From Mycteria americana (lineage: Eukaryota; Chordata; Aves; Ciconiiformes; Ciconiidae), in NCBI RefSeq assembly GCF_035582795.1, contig NC_134371.1, forward strand, positions 50,881,001-50,945,000: 64,000 bases of DNA, in the 5' to 3' direction. The notes beneath the pieces are model-generated. The model ran no database searches. It saw only the letters and a list, made by a program, of their open reading frames with translations, and was not told where the DNA came from. The first letter of the stretch is position 1. Every line of letters begins with the position of its first letter. Positions 10,724 through 25,700 of this stretch are shown piece after piece. The translations under genes and the position numbers were made by a program.

Positions 10724-13700
10724 CTTTTCAAGAGCTTCTAGGCTCTGTTGTTTTCTTTCAATTTTTTTCTTCAGCTGATTAATTTCTTGATCTCTCTGGA
10801 GCAATTCAAACTCTTTTTCACGAAGCTCATCTTTAGAATGCTGGAGTTTCTTCTCTAAGCTCTCAATCTGAACAGAAAATGCAGTTAAATCAGAACAGAT
10901 GTTTTATTGAAATCAGGGCAATTTAAAAAAAAACCAAACAAACAACACTCCAAACAAAACTCACAAATACCGTCAGTATTACCTCTGACTTTGGATTCCT
11001 TTGTCAATTTTTTTATTTTATTTTTATTTTGTCAACATTTTCCTTTAATAAAAAAGCAGTTTAAGAGCTATAACATATCAAGTAAAAAAAAAAATTCATC
11101 TTTATACTGGTATTTCCCTGCAAAATTTTTAGTTTTAATTGACAAACAAAATATTTTTGCTGGTACATTATTAAGGTACTCCCTTCTCTCTCCCTACAAT
11201 AAGGAACCAGTTTTACTCTTCTAGATTAAAACTGGCCAGCTATTGTGTCCTAGGACCAGACTTTCTCATTGAATTAGCTGCCCTTTGTTAGGGAAACTGG
11301 GTTTTTAATTTAAGCAAGAATTACCTGTTTATTGCATTCCTTAATTTCTAACTCTGACTTCTCTAAATTGCACTCTAATCGAATTATTTGTTGTTCCATT
11401 TCTCCCCTATGTTCATGAACTGTCATATCCAACTGTGTAATCTAGAGGTAAAAAAGGAAGAAAAGGAAATATTTTATTTTGAACCAGTATGCATATTTTA
11501 AGAAGTAATATTACAAAACATGACAGCAAAAGGCATGAAACTAATCCTTTCTGGTCTCAAGAATATTCTCTCAAGCAAGCAATATAAAAATGCACCCTAG
11601 CCATCTCATTTAAAAAATTAGGGCCAAACACAAAGAGAAAAGGGGAAAATTGGGAAAAAGTTCATAACTGAATAAGTTTGGACCTCAAATACACAGAATA
11701 CAAACCTAGTTCTCATTTTAAATGGAATGTAATGAGTAGCTTAGTATAATAATCCATCTTGTTAGAAAGTGCCAAATTTTGCCAAAGCAAAAAAAATCCT
11801 GTTGCTTTGATGAATTCCCAGAGCAGCTCACAGGGTACTGTGGCAAGAATATATTGGAAGGTCTGGCCTCCTTACAGTGTCAGTTCCTTGAACAGATTTG
11901 ATTTTTTTTTTTTTTTTTAAATCCCCACCCTTCCTTCTCTCTGCACCTCTAATATTCTTGGATACAAAGGCTGGTAACTCCTGCAGGAAGTAGCTATCAG
12001 AAGGCTAATTATAAATGACAGAAGAATAGTTTTTCCATGATGGGTATCAAATCCTGAAGCCAGACCAAAAGACTGAAAATATTTCAAGTGAGCTACAGAA
12101 ATTTATTCACAACAAAGATACTGTTTCATATTTAGAGGCTGCTTTAGAGCTAATCAAATATGCTCCAGTGCAAACAAGGAAAGGAATCTATCATCTCCAG
12201 ACACAGTTCAGTGCAGATCTTTCCTTATTTTATCAAACATCAAGACAACAGTTGTCCTATAACTTTATCACTAAGGAAGAATTATGGGACAGATTTGCAT
12301 GAGGCTTGTGTTCTATCAAAACAGTAGTCTGTGGTCACTTAGCGGAGCACAACCTGATTTTCCTGGTACCATAAGGCTTCAGTAACATACAGCAGGGTTT
12401 TGAGGTTGACACTGTGGCTATATTAACAGTACAGTTTGGAACAATGCGTGAAGGCAATTAAACCTAGCGGACTTTTTATAAGTTATCTACTACATAACAG
12501 GATTAATTGTCAGTAACATACTTAAAGTGATCTGACCTGAGCTGCTCTTTGTTTCAGTTCCCAATTCCTTTCTTTCAATGCTTGGTCCATGTCAAGGAGT
12601 TCTTGTTTTTTGTCTTCAATTTCTCCCTTGCAATACCTGAAATTCTCATATGATGAATTGCTTAATGCACATTCAGTTGCTTAGCTTCAAGCATCCAGCT
12701 TGAAAATCATGAGATCTATTACTTACTTAAAAAACGTGAATCAACTAATTGATTGCAAAGAAACAAACCTAAATGGAATAATTCTGTTAACTACATTCCA
12801 GGTGGATATTTCCCAATAACTTAATTATTCATGTTATTTAACTGGTTATCAGGACATGTTGATAAAAAAGAATAGTACAGAAGAAAGTATCATTAATTTA
12901 TGGTCAGAAAGGAAACTGGACAATTGCACTATAAAAGAAAGTAATTCCTCTTACAATTATTTCACAACTTTGGGATTCAGAAAATAATTTTAGCAGATTT
13001 TAAAACAGAATTCCCAAAAAAGAACTCAGCGCCACTTTTAGAAATTAAAAGTGAGCTGAGGAGCCTCTGTATCAGGTTATCTTACAGCCATAAGCCACCT
13101 AAAATTATAGAGAGCTGCTAAGAAGATAAAAAAAGACCATCCAAACTACTTGCTATTCCTAAGGAAAAACTAACACAACTAAGTTTTCATGATGGAAAAA
13201 GATACCAGCTTACCAGAGCTCAGTTGTTAGATTCATGATAGCAACATGCTTCTCCTCCAGAGAGGACTGTGCATTCTGTAATGCATCTTGCAATTCCTGA
13301 AGCTGTGTTAAAGTGATTTTTAATTCTCCACGAGCATTCTGTAATGCAGATTCTAGTTCTACTGTTTTCTGTAAGGCTTCCCTGCGGCAAGTCTCACTTT
13401 GAAGCAGCTTATCTTCTAAATCATTCACTATTTTACACACACACAACACAAAACACAAAATGTTTAATCATCAGTAAGTTGGGGTCTTTATGCAACACGA
13501 CTGCCTACTAGCACTTGTGGTCATAATCAATTTTCAGTATCACTATTTTTAGGAAAAAATCTAGAAAAACAGTGACTTCTGAGGTTAGACAGCAACCTTT
13601 TCATGGCACCTAAGTCTCTGCTGTTTTTATTCAGTTCATAATCTATAACTGACTTGAAATATGAGGATGTATCTAAAAACATTTGGCCAAGGAGAAAGTA

Positions 13701-16700
13701 CAGAGACAACATAGTAACTGATTATGTAGTGCTATGGAAAATGCAAGCAGAATTGCTAGTAAGCCTCCAGTTTAAAAGAATGGTAAAATTAAATGGAGGA
13801 GGAGGTTGGAAATTTGTTATTTCCATAGACTGTCTTGTGGGGGTTGGTTTGTTTTAAAAAGCTGGATTTTTGTGAATAGCATATACCTTTATTTAATCTA
13901 TGTGTTTGATTACCACATTAAGAATCTGCATTACCAATTTACAGGGAAAACTACTTATTGAATTCACCTGGGGTAAAGGTACATCCCACAGAAGTGAGAA
14001 TTTGCAAAGGTATGTTAAAAAAAAGTTTGTGGGTTTTTTGAGTTGGGGGGGTAGGTTGTGGGGTTTTTTTCCCTTTCTTTCTTTCAAAACCTATGGAATT
14101 ACCAGCACATTAAAATAAAAAAATAAAAATAAAAAAGAAGAGTGACCCCTCCATCAAAATGATCATATTTTTACTCTCATGTACTTCATTATAAAACAGG
14201 GGAAAAAGGAAAAATGTCTAATCTAATACATAGAGAAATAGCATGATGAAAGGAAGCCTGAGAAACAAAATAGCAAAATTACCCTCATTTGCCTTTTCAT
14301 TGAGCTCTGATCGTGCTTCTTCCAAATTAATACCCAACTGATTTATCTGCATTGCTTTGTCTTCACCATCTCGTTTTAATTGCACTACTTCTTTTTCCAT
14401 ACCAGTAAGTTCATTCTTGCACTGATCCATCTCCAATTTAATTTGTCTAAATAGAAGACGCAACCAGAACAAAATGAACCTTGTAGTAACAAAAGCGACA
14501 TATGTATGTCCTTAGATGCTCTAAGATGACAAGCATTTGTGAATAAAATAGGAATAAAAAAGTCATATTAAGTAGGCTTTTCTTGCAATCAAAACTGTAT
14601 TCTTTAAGACTACCAAGCCCTCCTAGAATCCACTACCTAGAATTACAAGCAACTTGATATATTTATGAATTGAATTGCATTATGAAGTGCCATCTTAAGG
14701 CTAAATAGGTTGCCAGGACACCCATTAATTCCATTGGAAGACTGTTCCAGAAACTCATGCCTCTACTAGTTAGACACTTCCCTTCTGATTTCCAGTCTAT
14801 GCTCATAGGGAGACTGAATTGTATGATTACATAGCTGAATACCATTTCAGACAGCACTCTTTCCTATTGATATGTCTATCTGAAGAATATACCTCTCAGT
14901 TATTCTAAACCTACCTGATTGTACTATTAAGTTCATCCACCTTCTGTCTGTTTAAATCTGCTTCCTGAGCAGCGAGGCGAAGTTTCTCCTCTACCTTTCT
15001 CAACTCATCTTCTGCATAATCTTTCTGCTTCTGAAGCTCTTGTTCCAAATTGGATACCTATTTAAAATGGTATTTAAAAAGTGTTGGTACTTTTAAATTA
15101 CATACCAAAGAAATACACATCCTTGTCTTGCAATTCACATAGTGAGTTTTAGCACAACAGATTTCTTTATAGTCTAAAATTTTATATAATTTAAGACTAG
15201 AACTTTGCAGTCACATTCAAAAGACAAATAGATTCTAGTAAATATAACAAGATTCAACTTTCTGAATTTCAATACACCTCTCCTTAATTGCAGTCTAGGG
15301 TTTGATTTTCCAAGTACTTAGCCACTCTAATGCTAGCTAGAGTTTCTAATAGCACAGAACCTAGTTTAAGACAAAACAAACCACTAAACTCTTTATTTTA
15401 GATATATCTAAAATAATGACTATAAAAAAGCATTCATATTTTAAAGGTATTACAAAAACATATATATAAACGCATTTAATTATCTGTCTTTATGTAGACA
15501 CTTCTCACCATACTGTACCTGTTTTTCAAGTTTAATTTGATTATCTTCCAGCTCCTCATTTCTAATGGTTTCTTGCTGTAACATTTGCTGCTGATGATGC
15601 AAAGTTTGTTGTAGGAGAATATTTTGTTCACTTGTGTCCTGAATATTCTGATCTTTCAGTTTTATTTCTTTCTGTAAATAATGAACCTAAAACCACATTT
15701 ATTTTCCATTACAATAAAACATTTTTATTTGCACTTGCATCAGCTATTCTCCTCATTACTAATGAGCACAGAATCACGCCTATAATTCAATAAAACCTTC
15801 TGGCTCTGAATTTCATTGCATTACAGTTTCAACAGTACATAATACATCTCATAATTCATCACTGAGTTGTGCTTTATAAAGTGAGGAAAGTAACTTGTCA
15901 GCCCCAGTTTTTTACTTTTTGCTTTCTAAATATACCTAAACTGGTCAATATTTTAAAAACATAGATAACAAGGATCTTTCATTTCTAAATTGCTGAACCA
16001 CTTTTCTTTCTGTCACTCTTCTCACTTTATTTCTCAGAAAGTCCTTGTTTTCCCCTTGAGATTTTGTTCTCAGTCCTTCCCTTTATTTCTTCCTGCCTCT
16101 ATGACAACAGTCATTCCAATAAAAAACAGGAATTCTGAGTGCCTAACTTGTCACATGTTGAATGGTCTGATTTCTCAGTGATGAATGGCAAGAATTGGGG
16201 GGGGGGGGGGGGGGGGGGGGAGAAAGGCTCTTTAAAAAAAACAACCAAACAAAAAACCCACTAACTGCTCACCCCAAAGTGGAAGTAGTGACTCACTTAC
16301 TTAGGAAAACATTGGTCACCATTACAAAACCTCACTTGCTACCCTTGAATTTCACACAGCATCTCTTCATGTGCAGTATAAGTACAACAGATTTTAGGGC
16401 TTAGAAAGCAGCAGTAAATATCACAGGCTTATGTGTAACACAGACCATAGATTTCCATCCAGTTACTCCTGTAACAGGGTCTAGTAATCTCCAGTTGACT
16501 AAAGCCTCTCTCTCAACAGGTAGGGCAGCATTGATGTGAACAGCCTACTATGATAATTCATGTGGTTACTCATCCCCACAAATAAAAATTCATACTAATA
16601 ATATGTAAACTTTATTCTTTCTTGCTTTCATGTAGTAGTGGAAAGTATGACAAAACTCAGGGGCTTGAAGTAAAAATTTTTGTATACCCAGAACTTCTTC

Positions 16701-19700
16701 CCCATTAAGATAGTTGAAATACAAGTCAATTATGTGCGCCTAAGTTTATATTGCAATAGCGCTCTCTTCATTTTTTTTCCAAGATAATGCTTTCTTTCAC
16801 TTAATTCTGGTTTTGTTACTTCTCTCAACAATTAATTTATCTTGGTACTTCTTGTCCCTAAGCTTTTCCAGTGTTTCTTAGTTATGGTTTTCCCCTTTGC
16901 CCTCACAAAATGTTTAGTCTTTTCCCAGCTTACTTCCTATTCACAGTTCCTGCTGCAAATGTTTTGTTTCTTATTTCACAAACTTTTAGATTAAAAAATT
17001 CATAACAATTGTTCTCTGCAATACGGAAGAGTTGTTAAAACAAGCTGTTACCTCTTCAGACTTTTTTTTGAGCTGATTTTCAAATATCTCCTTATTTTCT
17101 TGTGACTGACTCAAATACAGTGCAACTTCTTCCTTACATACGTCTAGTGCTGACTCAAGTTCTCTCACCTAGTTGAACATAACAGATTACTTAAAATTGC
17201 ATGGTATGGCTTTTATTAACTAGTTTTTAAAAAGTGTTAAAAACATCGTTGTGTAAAATGTCTGAAAAGCTACATTTTTATCTAAAGAGTATTAAAACAG
17301 GCATGGAAGACTATGATAAACTTAAAAACCGAAATAATATTCAGAAATTAAAATTATTTGTGAAATTAAATTACAATACTTTAGACTCTGTTTAAATCAG
17401 ATGAGACTATCAGTTATGACAAGATATTCCAGTATTTGTCAACAGCTAGAATTTAAAAGCAAACATATGCCCAATAGTAAATCATTAATCCACCACGGTT
17501 TATTACATATTAATGTTACATATAGAATTGTATAAATAAATTTGGAATGATCATCATATGTAAGTTGTGACAAGTCTTTTTCAAAAATAGTATTCAGATC
17601 TTAATGCAATTCCTCTCAGAAAGCTACTAAACAGCATTTTTTTTTTTCCTTTCTGCACTGAGAGACAGTGCCTGCGTTCTACCAAAAGGGAAAGGAAAAG
17701 CTTTTAGCAATGTCAACACTGGTAATCTATTTTACCATTTTACTATTAATTTGGATTTGAGTAATCTCTAACAAATATCTTATAACCTCGAACAGATAAA
17801 AATTATAATGAACAAACCCCCAGAGGTCTTAAGCCATAGAAATTAAACTTTTCTTAACTGTTTGGTTTCAATGCTAAGAAGACTTTTCTCATCAATGAGA
17901 ACTGTGCTGAATTTAGCTGCAGATTGGCTACTGCTTTCAGTGCTACCAATGTTCTAAACCATACTGGATTTTATACCTCTCTCCCCACCTGATTCAAGAG
18001 CTTTTTGAAGAGAAGTGATCATGGGTCCTAATTTTAAATCTCTGGAAAACATCCCAAATACTGCAAAGCCACTTGAATAGACAACTGCTCCAATACAAGT
18101 TCAGAAAGAGCATGCTACCAGCTAAGTCCCCTTTATCTTCTCCTAGTGATATCCTAAAGATTTAATACCGTTTGAAACCTGACTGTGGTAAATCCCCACA
18201 TGGTAATGTTTTATTAAAATACTGTTGCAAGTGTTGCATGGAAAATATTTATTAGGCAAGCACTAGGAAGAGGTATAGATGACTAAAAACATGACCAATA
18301 TTATAATATCACATATGTCTAAAATATATGTTGTATCTTTGTTAGACAACGTTTTACTTTAAGAGTACAACAAGCACAAATCTGCCCTGTTTGTAACTAC
18401 AGCAATTTTTAAAATCAATTATGCATTGCATAATCTCTTATTGCAGGTTTCACCATACTTTTTTTTTTACTTAAAAGAAAAGGACAGACTTCAGGTTAAT
18501 GCCTTCTGAAATATTTATGCGAGACAAATTTCTATAAAGCAGCCTTTATATAGTTTGTCTATAGAGGATAGAAGGAAATACACCATTACTGCAAAGTTTA
18601 AAACTATTAATTGAAAATTACAAAGAGCTTACTAACTTTGATTGTTTCTTCTGTTAACTGACTTTTCAGCATCTTCAATCCTTGATCTTTCTTGACATTT
18701 TGATTTTCTATTTCCTGTTTGTACACATATTTTTATTCAAGAGAACATAATGTAAATACAGTAATGGTAATACAACTAATAAAAACTCATACTAAGAACC
18801 AGGAAAAAAATAGATCAGTATTTAAAAATATACAATTGCTTGTATACTGTACTTGTGCACATCATACTTTGAAGTGAATTTGGTTCCTGATAGGTGTCCC
18901 TTCATATTCTGCAGCAGCAGCAATTATTAAAAGGAATAAAACATTGCCATAATAGAACATTCTTGGTTTTCCACCTAGTGCAGAATAGATGCAATTGTTC
19001 TTTATCCAGATCTCTTTCCTTTGATTAGAGCGAGAATCTCAAGGGACAAACCAGAGGCATAAACAGAATGCTGAGATAGAAAATAATGAAAGGTCATTAA
19101 AGTTTGTACAATTTATAGTAGTAGTAGCTAGGGACTACACTAAATTCAGTCAATTACTCAACAGAATTAAGAAGCAAAAACATAAGTATCTTCAATTTTC
19201 TCCAATTTTTCCATGTGTTCATGGATATGCTTTTCATCATTATTAGTCACTTGTTTGATTTGCATTTAAAGAAAGCCAAGAGCCAACCTTACCTCTCTGC
19301 TTTCTATCAGCAGCCCATCCAATGATTCAATGTGATGCTGTTTATGTATAACATCTTGTTGCAAAATAGATATTATTTTCTCTTGTTCAGTGAATTGTTG
19401 ATGTTTCTTCTCTAGCTGTGTCTGAAGCTGTCCACAAGTAATTCATGGTTCATTATTTTAATAAGCTTTTTCAGAGAATTGGTGCATCTAAATATGTCAT
19501 TCAGTTCTACACACCCACCATTTTAAGAATGAAAAATAAATACATTGCTGCCATCAGCAGTATTGCACAGTATTAAAAATATCAAGAAATCCCAAACCCT
19601 TAATATTTTAAAACAACAGGAGAATCAAGAGAATGAGGACAGGCAGAGTGTAATTGCCTGTCATCACCCAAGATGGTAAAACATGCATACGTTCTTTAGT

Positions 19701-22700
19701 AAAAGATGACAAGCTTCTTTAACAGCTAGAAATAGCCACAGTTATATTTCTAATCACATGAAGCAACAGAATTCTTCTCTAAAGAATGAAAAACCCTACC
19801 GACAGTTCTCCCTGAACACAGATGCTCATAAGGCTCAGGCTGGCAGAGGTTCAGCAAACAAGAAAATATTGTTTGAAGCTGTCATGCTTTAACCCCAGTA
19901 GGCAAAAAAGCTGTACTTTTTTTTTGTGCTAGGTGTTTGGAGCAAAGAACAACAGTATTCTTCCTAAGTCCCTATTTCTCTTCAATTGAGCAGAAAAGAG
20001 GATATGAAGAACTCAGAGGGAAATCATGAGATTGTGTAGTGTTAGATGGAAGTGAACTAAAACCAGGAAATGTCAGGAGATTATAATATAACTTTTTAAT
20101 TGAACATCTGCCTCAGAATTACTAAAAAGACAAAGAAATTAATGTAGGAAAAAAGTTACCAAGTATCTTTCACACATACTAGCACACAAGGAAGGTCTTA
20201 CTAGTTCAATCTGTTTCTCCATCTCTTTGTGCTGCTCAAGGTGAACCAACTTTGCTTTTTCAAAAGCAGAAGTTATTTGCTCACATTCTTTGCTGATAGT
20301 TGTTTCCAACTCATGAATGCGTCTGTTTTTTCCCTGGGAAACAGCAACAACAAAAAGGACTTAATAAAAATACTTAGCTGTGATATTAAATAGTGTTTTA
20401 TTTGATGATAGAGTTCCTAGATTTCATAAGAGAACAACACAGAAAATACTGAAGTTATACACAGCATGTTTCATCTCAAAGGATGTCACACCTATAATAT
20501 AGGTATAGAATGCCACTAAATGCAGCCACTACACAAAGACAAGGTGTCTGCCAAGGTGGACTACTGGCACAGGTTATAGCAAGTGGAGAAAGGCACTTCT
20601 GACAAAGACAAGAAGAAATTCTATGTTCACATGGATAGATGGAATCTTTAAAATACAGGTTTCCATTTGAAAGAGACCATGTAAATATCTTCCTTTTCTA
20701 GCAACCTTAGACCCTTTGCCAAATAAAAAAAATTTGTATAACAATACCCAGATCGGAATTTACAGTGTTCCAAGTGTTAGATCACCTTCACTTATTACCA
20801 TTTAGAAGACTTTTTTATTCACAGGTCTACATGTATTTCTTAAAAATACACAGTTTAAGAACAACAACAACAAAAAGAAACAGAGAAGTGAAATGATTTG
20901 TCCAACAGCCCAGTTAACATTCAAAATCCACCTCTATTACCTCTTACCCCAATAATTTCATACAGAATACTGCTTGAGAACTTCAGAAAGAGAAATAGAG
21001 ACCAGTGCCAACACAGTGCATCCTAACCTATTCATCCTATACACCAAACCAATCATGTATATGCTATTTTAGGAGTAGTTTTTTTCTGTTGGGGGGGAGG
21101 TAATTTTACTAAGTGGGGATTAAAAAGAGATTTAGAGAATGAGCTCAAAGGATGGAAAATCTCAATTCTGACAAAGACAAAAAGAAATATTTCATAGTGA
21201 TGATAAAATTCTTATCTCACTGAAACAAATGGCAATGCTACAATTCATTTCAATAGGACCAGATTTTCATTGCACATATCATCACAAGGAAAAAGTAACA
21301 TGTCCGTTAATAAATTACCATGTTCAAAAGCAGGAAAAAAGGGGTGTTTTATTTGAAGCAAGATTATTCAGTTTTTAAAAACTGCACTGTCTAAAAACTG
21401 CAGGGATCATTTAGCAGATCTGAAAGTCTATCCATTTTGAATACATGGAATAATACTGGTTTAACTTAAACTTTAATCTCCATTTATGTAATTTTACATA
21501 AATGTAGTTTCTCACTGAGAACATTTTACCATGAGTTCCTGTTCCAACTCAGTATTCCTTGCTGCAGCAGCAGAATAAGCAATAGTCTTTTCTTCCAACT
21601 GTTTCTCAACTGCAGAAAGTTGAGAAGATTTCTTTGTTATCTGAAATTAAACATGGCACAAAACAGCATGAGGACAGCTGTTTTGGGTTTATTCATGTAT
21701 TTGTATATACTTTCTTACCACCAATTCCATTTTAGCTACTACTATTTCCTAGTATTTTTAATGTATTATTTATTTGTTTGGGGTTTTTTGTATGATCTAT
21801 TAAACTTTATTACTTACAGAGAAGAAATCAGTACAATTTACCTCAAATTTGTCCAATTCATGATAACTATCAGTGCCATATGAGTGAATTAGCTATTACA
21901 GATTTATAACATTTATGGCCATTATTAGGAAATACTGCAAATCCCATTATGCTGCACTTCCAAAAACACATTAGCACCAGAATGTAAATATTAGCATTTT
22001 AACTTATTCAACCAGAGAAAAGCTAGCTGAAGCTTAATTTCTTTCTTTTGTGACTCTCTGGTAATAATGTTAATCTCTGGCAACTGTACTAACATTTAAT
22101 GAGTAAAAATACAACTGTTACTTCAACATCTATTTCTTAAGATTACACGTTAATTCAACCATACCAAAGCAACAAGACTATGCATATTTTCCACATAACA
22201 AATCAAAATAGTAGTAGTAAAGCCCACCAACTACATCAGCTTTAAAATAAGATTTCTGACAACTAACAAATTAAGGCTGCTATCTTAAAGTTTTTCTGCT
22301 TGCTCAAAAGTTTATTTCCAATTTTTCTTAAATAAGCCAGATTTTAAAATTAATATGGCAATTGCTGTTTTTCCATAAATATTGTCTTAGCTATCTTTGA
22401 TTACTGAACTAAACAAAAAGTGACATTTTTTTCAGTGCTGCTAAAAACTTACTTCTCTCTCTAAGCTACTAGCTTTTGAAGCCTTCTTCAATAGGTCTTC
22501 CTGTATGATTTGAAACTGACTGGCTCTCTGAGCCATGCTGGTCTTCAAAGAAGAATTCTCATCATCTGCTTTTGTCAGTTTAGTGCGCAACTCTTCTATC
22601 TCTTTCTGGAATCTTCGCCTCTCCTTTTCAAATTGCTTGCTGATAAGTTCCAACTGTTGACATTTTCTCATCTCTAAGTAGAGAAAAAAAAGTAAGATTA

Positions 22701-25700
22701 ATTTATAAAAGAACATACAAACCAGCACTCCAGCAAATAATCATACAAACCAAAGACAGGAGAAATATAATTTAATAGCAGCATATTGAACTAACACACA
22801 TAGTATTCAGACACAAGACTGTTGATTTTTCCCCCCCCTTTTTTCCCCTAATGTAACTTAAAGCTGTGACTCAGGAAAACAAACAAAAAAACTCCAAACA
22901 AAAAACCCCACAAACAAACAAAAAAATGGAAGACAGAATCATTATATAAGTGCCCTGATGTCATTTCATAGAGCAGTCCTAATAGTAATCACAGAATTGA
23001 CTACAGAAATTCTGCAACAGCAGGATACAGAGAAAAGAACCAAAGAAAATCAGAGACCTTAGCATAACCTGCATAAAGAAAAAAATACATGGTTCTATTT
23101 CAACACAACTCATAACTTGGATATTGCTGAACAAGTAACTTAACTAGCAAAAGGAAGGAGAATATTGTGCCTGGAGAACATGACAATTTCCAGAATTCCA
23201 AGGTGGCAAAATGCTCCCTGTTCGACAAACCATACCTGTTAGCTCACAGAGATATATTTTTAAAAAGCGCTATAAAAACTATTTAAACCCCACCAAAAAA
23301 CTCCTATTCTGTGGATTAATTAGACAGAACTGCACAGCTATTTCACAAAGCTTACCTCCTTGACTTCTGATCAATTTGACAGGCTCTGTTTCCAGGCCAC
23401 ATAACCTACTATTTTCTTGTCCTTCATTATTATTAGAAAGATGCTCAGCTCCATTACAGATAGTTAAGTTTGCATGAGGCTTTTGAATTTCTGCTTCTTT
23501 CATTGCCGGTTTAATGCTATTATAAAGGAGGAGATAATTATTTAACATTCCTTCTACATGCTAGTTCCAATACCACCTTATTATCTGCCTATTCTTGCCA
23601 TAGTTCAGAAACCAGAAAGTTATACCTTAGGTCTGCAATCAAAGGTTTATTTGATTCACAACAAGATTCAGAGAGCGCTTCTTTGGTTGAGGAACTGGAT
23701 AGCTGGTGTTTCAAGTGGTGCCATTTAAACTAGAAGTTAAGGGAAAACCAAGATCAATGCAAAAATTGACTTTTTATTGCTGCACAGCATGATTAATTCA
23801 TGTGTTATACTAGCATATAAATTTTAAGACACATATGCCAGGATGTTAAAGGTTTGGATAACTTGATCTTTAAAGTTATTCTCTTAAGTAAGTGCTTGCA
23901 GAGCACTGCAGGTTTGTCTCGCATTAGTAAAAATTAAGGGCGTTAAGGCCCTCTGAAACTGAGGCCATTCCTTTAGATATCTTTGTACAGGTACTGAAGC
24001 ATGAACATTTTTGCTGTGAAAAATTAAGTAAATGGAGATACTATCAGTAATTCCACATCTTGAAATTCTCACATCATGCTTCCTTTCAGATTTTGATGAC
24101 TGCATTTAATACCATTTTTTCCTCAAGTTACAGAAGGCTTCTGAATAGTCCATTAAATAACTAGAATAATCCCGAATTTTTCCAAAAAATGTAAATATTT
24201 TTTCCAAAAGAGCCCTAAAACAACTTTTAAGGCTCTTCCAAATAAATGTCTATGGTCACAACAGCCCAAAACATCCTTTTTATACAAAATTACTATATTC
24301 TCTTCAGCAGAGGTCACTTTGACAACTCCAAAATTGTACAGAAAGCATACTGTCGATTTTGTTTTCATTACAGCTACTCGCATTTATACTTCAAAAATAA
24401 AGATACCTGATGCAATCTGTACTCCTGACCTCATGTGTCTCTCTAGCCCTCCCTGACTTTCCAAACAGTTCCTCCAGTAACCTCAGTCAGTTCACAACTT
24501 GGGGTTTTTTACATGACTCTTCCAATCACTCAGTTTAGTGATAAACTTCACAAGTACAAGCTTCAGGCTCATAAGCCAGGGTTCATCCCGGTAAAAGAAA
24601 AGTTCATTTGCAGTCAGGGAAAGTGTGCCTTCTCTTTCCCAGAAAAAAAATGTTCCTACAAACATCTCTCCTGCTCTAATTTCTCCATTGCTGAGGTGAC
24701 ACGTTGACTCTGGCTGTGTGACTATGTGTCTGCCATATGGAAAATGTCATAGCGTTCTACTGAGAAGAACCTCAATGTCATATAATAGGACATCATCATG
24801 TTTTAGAGAATATACCTACACCTGAAGAATCAATACATAGAACAGAGGAATGGAAAGCGTAACTTTAAAATGCTTGCTGATAAATCGATTCCAAAGCACC
24901 TATTCCTCGTCCTTGAATGAGAAGACAAAAGTAAAATATTTAAATTAAGAAAACATTTCATCCATGCATCTTGAAAACCAAAGATATTTTACTCAGATTA
25001 TTTCTCAAGAACTTCACAGGATCTCCATGCAATGTCAAGTTAGAATTGCTTAAGACACATAATACACTTTGTAAGGATGTATCAGTTACTGTACCTCTTC
25101 AGATGTACTTAGAGACAACTGGGAAATAATGGTTTCTAGTACGTTGAGCTCTCCCCTTGAATCCTCAATTTCTTGATGGCATAATTTCAAGTGGTTATGT
25201 TGCTGTGCCATAAGTGCTCTCAGCTCTGCGTTTTCACTTATTAGAGCATTTTTCTCTCTAAGTACTATTTCTTTTTCACTAAGTTCACTCTCAAGCTCAA
25301 TGATCTTCTGATCAGACCAAGTCAGCATTGATACCATTTCAGTGTTCTTTGCCTCTAGAGTCTTAACTTCTTCTTTTGTGCTACGATTCTCTTCCTTTAA
25401 TTGCCTAAAAAAAAATATATCCATTTAAAAGGTATAGCTCAACACAGAGAAGTAGACTAGGATTTTCGTTATTAAAAGTACTAGAAGAACACACCGTAAC
25501 TATGTTTTACTAGTGTCCTCCCTCTCAAAATCTAGAATTAGCTCTACACAAAGGATAGAAAATTTTTCACTGCTTTACTAAGCTTTCACTGTTCCTAAGG
25601 ACCAAGATGCAAACTGCTATCAGTACACAAAAGGAGAGAATAAACTTCTTTTCATTCTTGAGCAACTTCATTAAGTTTTAAGCACTATCAGGAGAGTCAC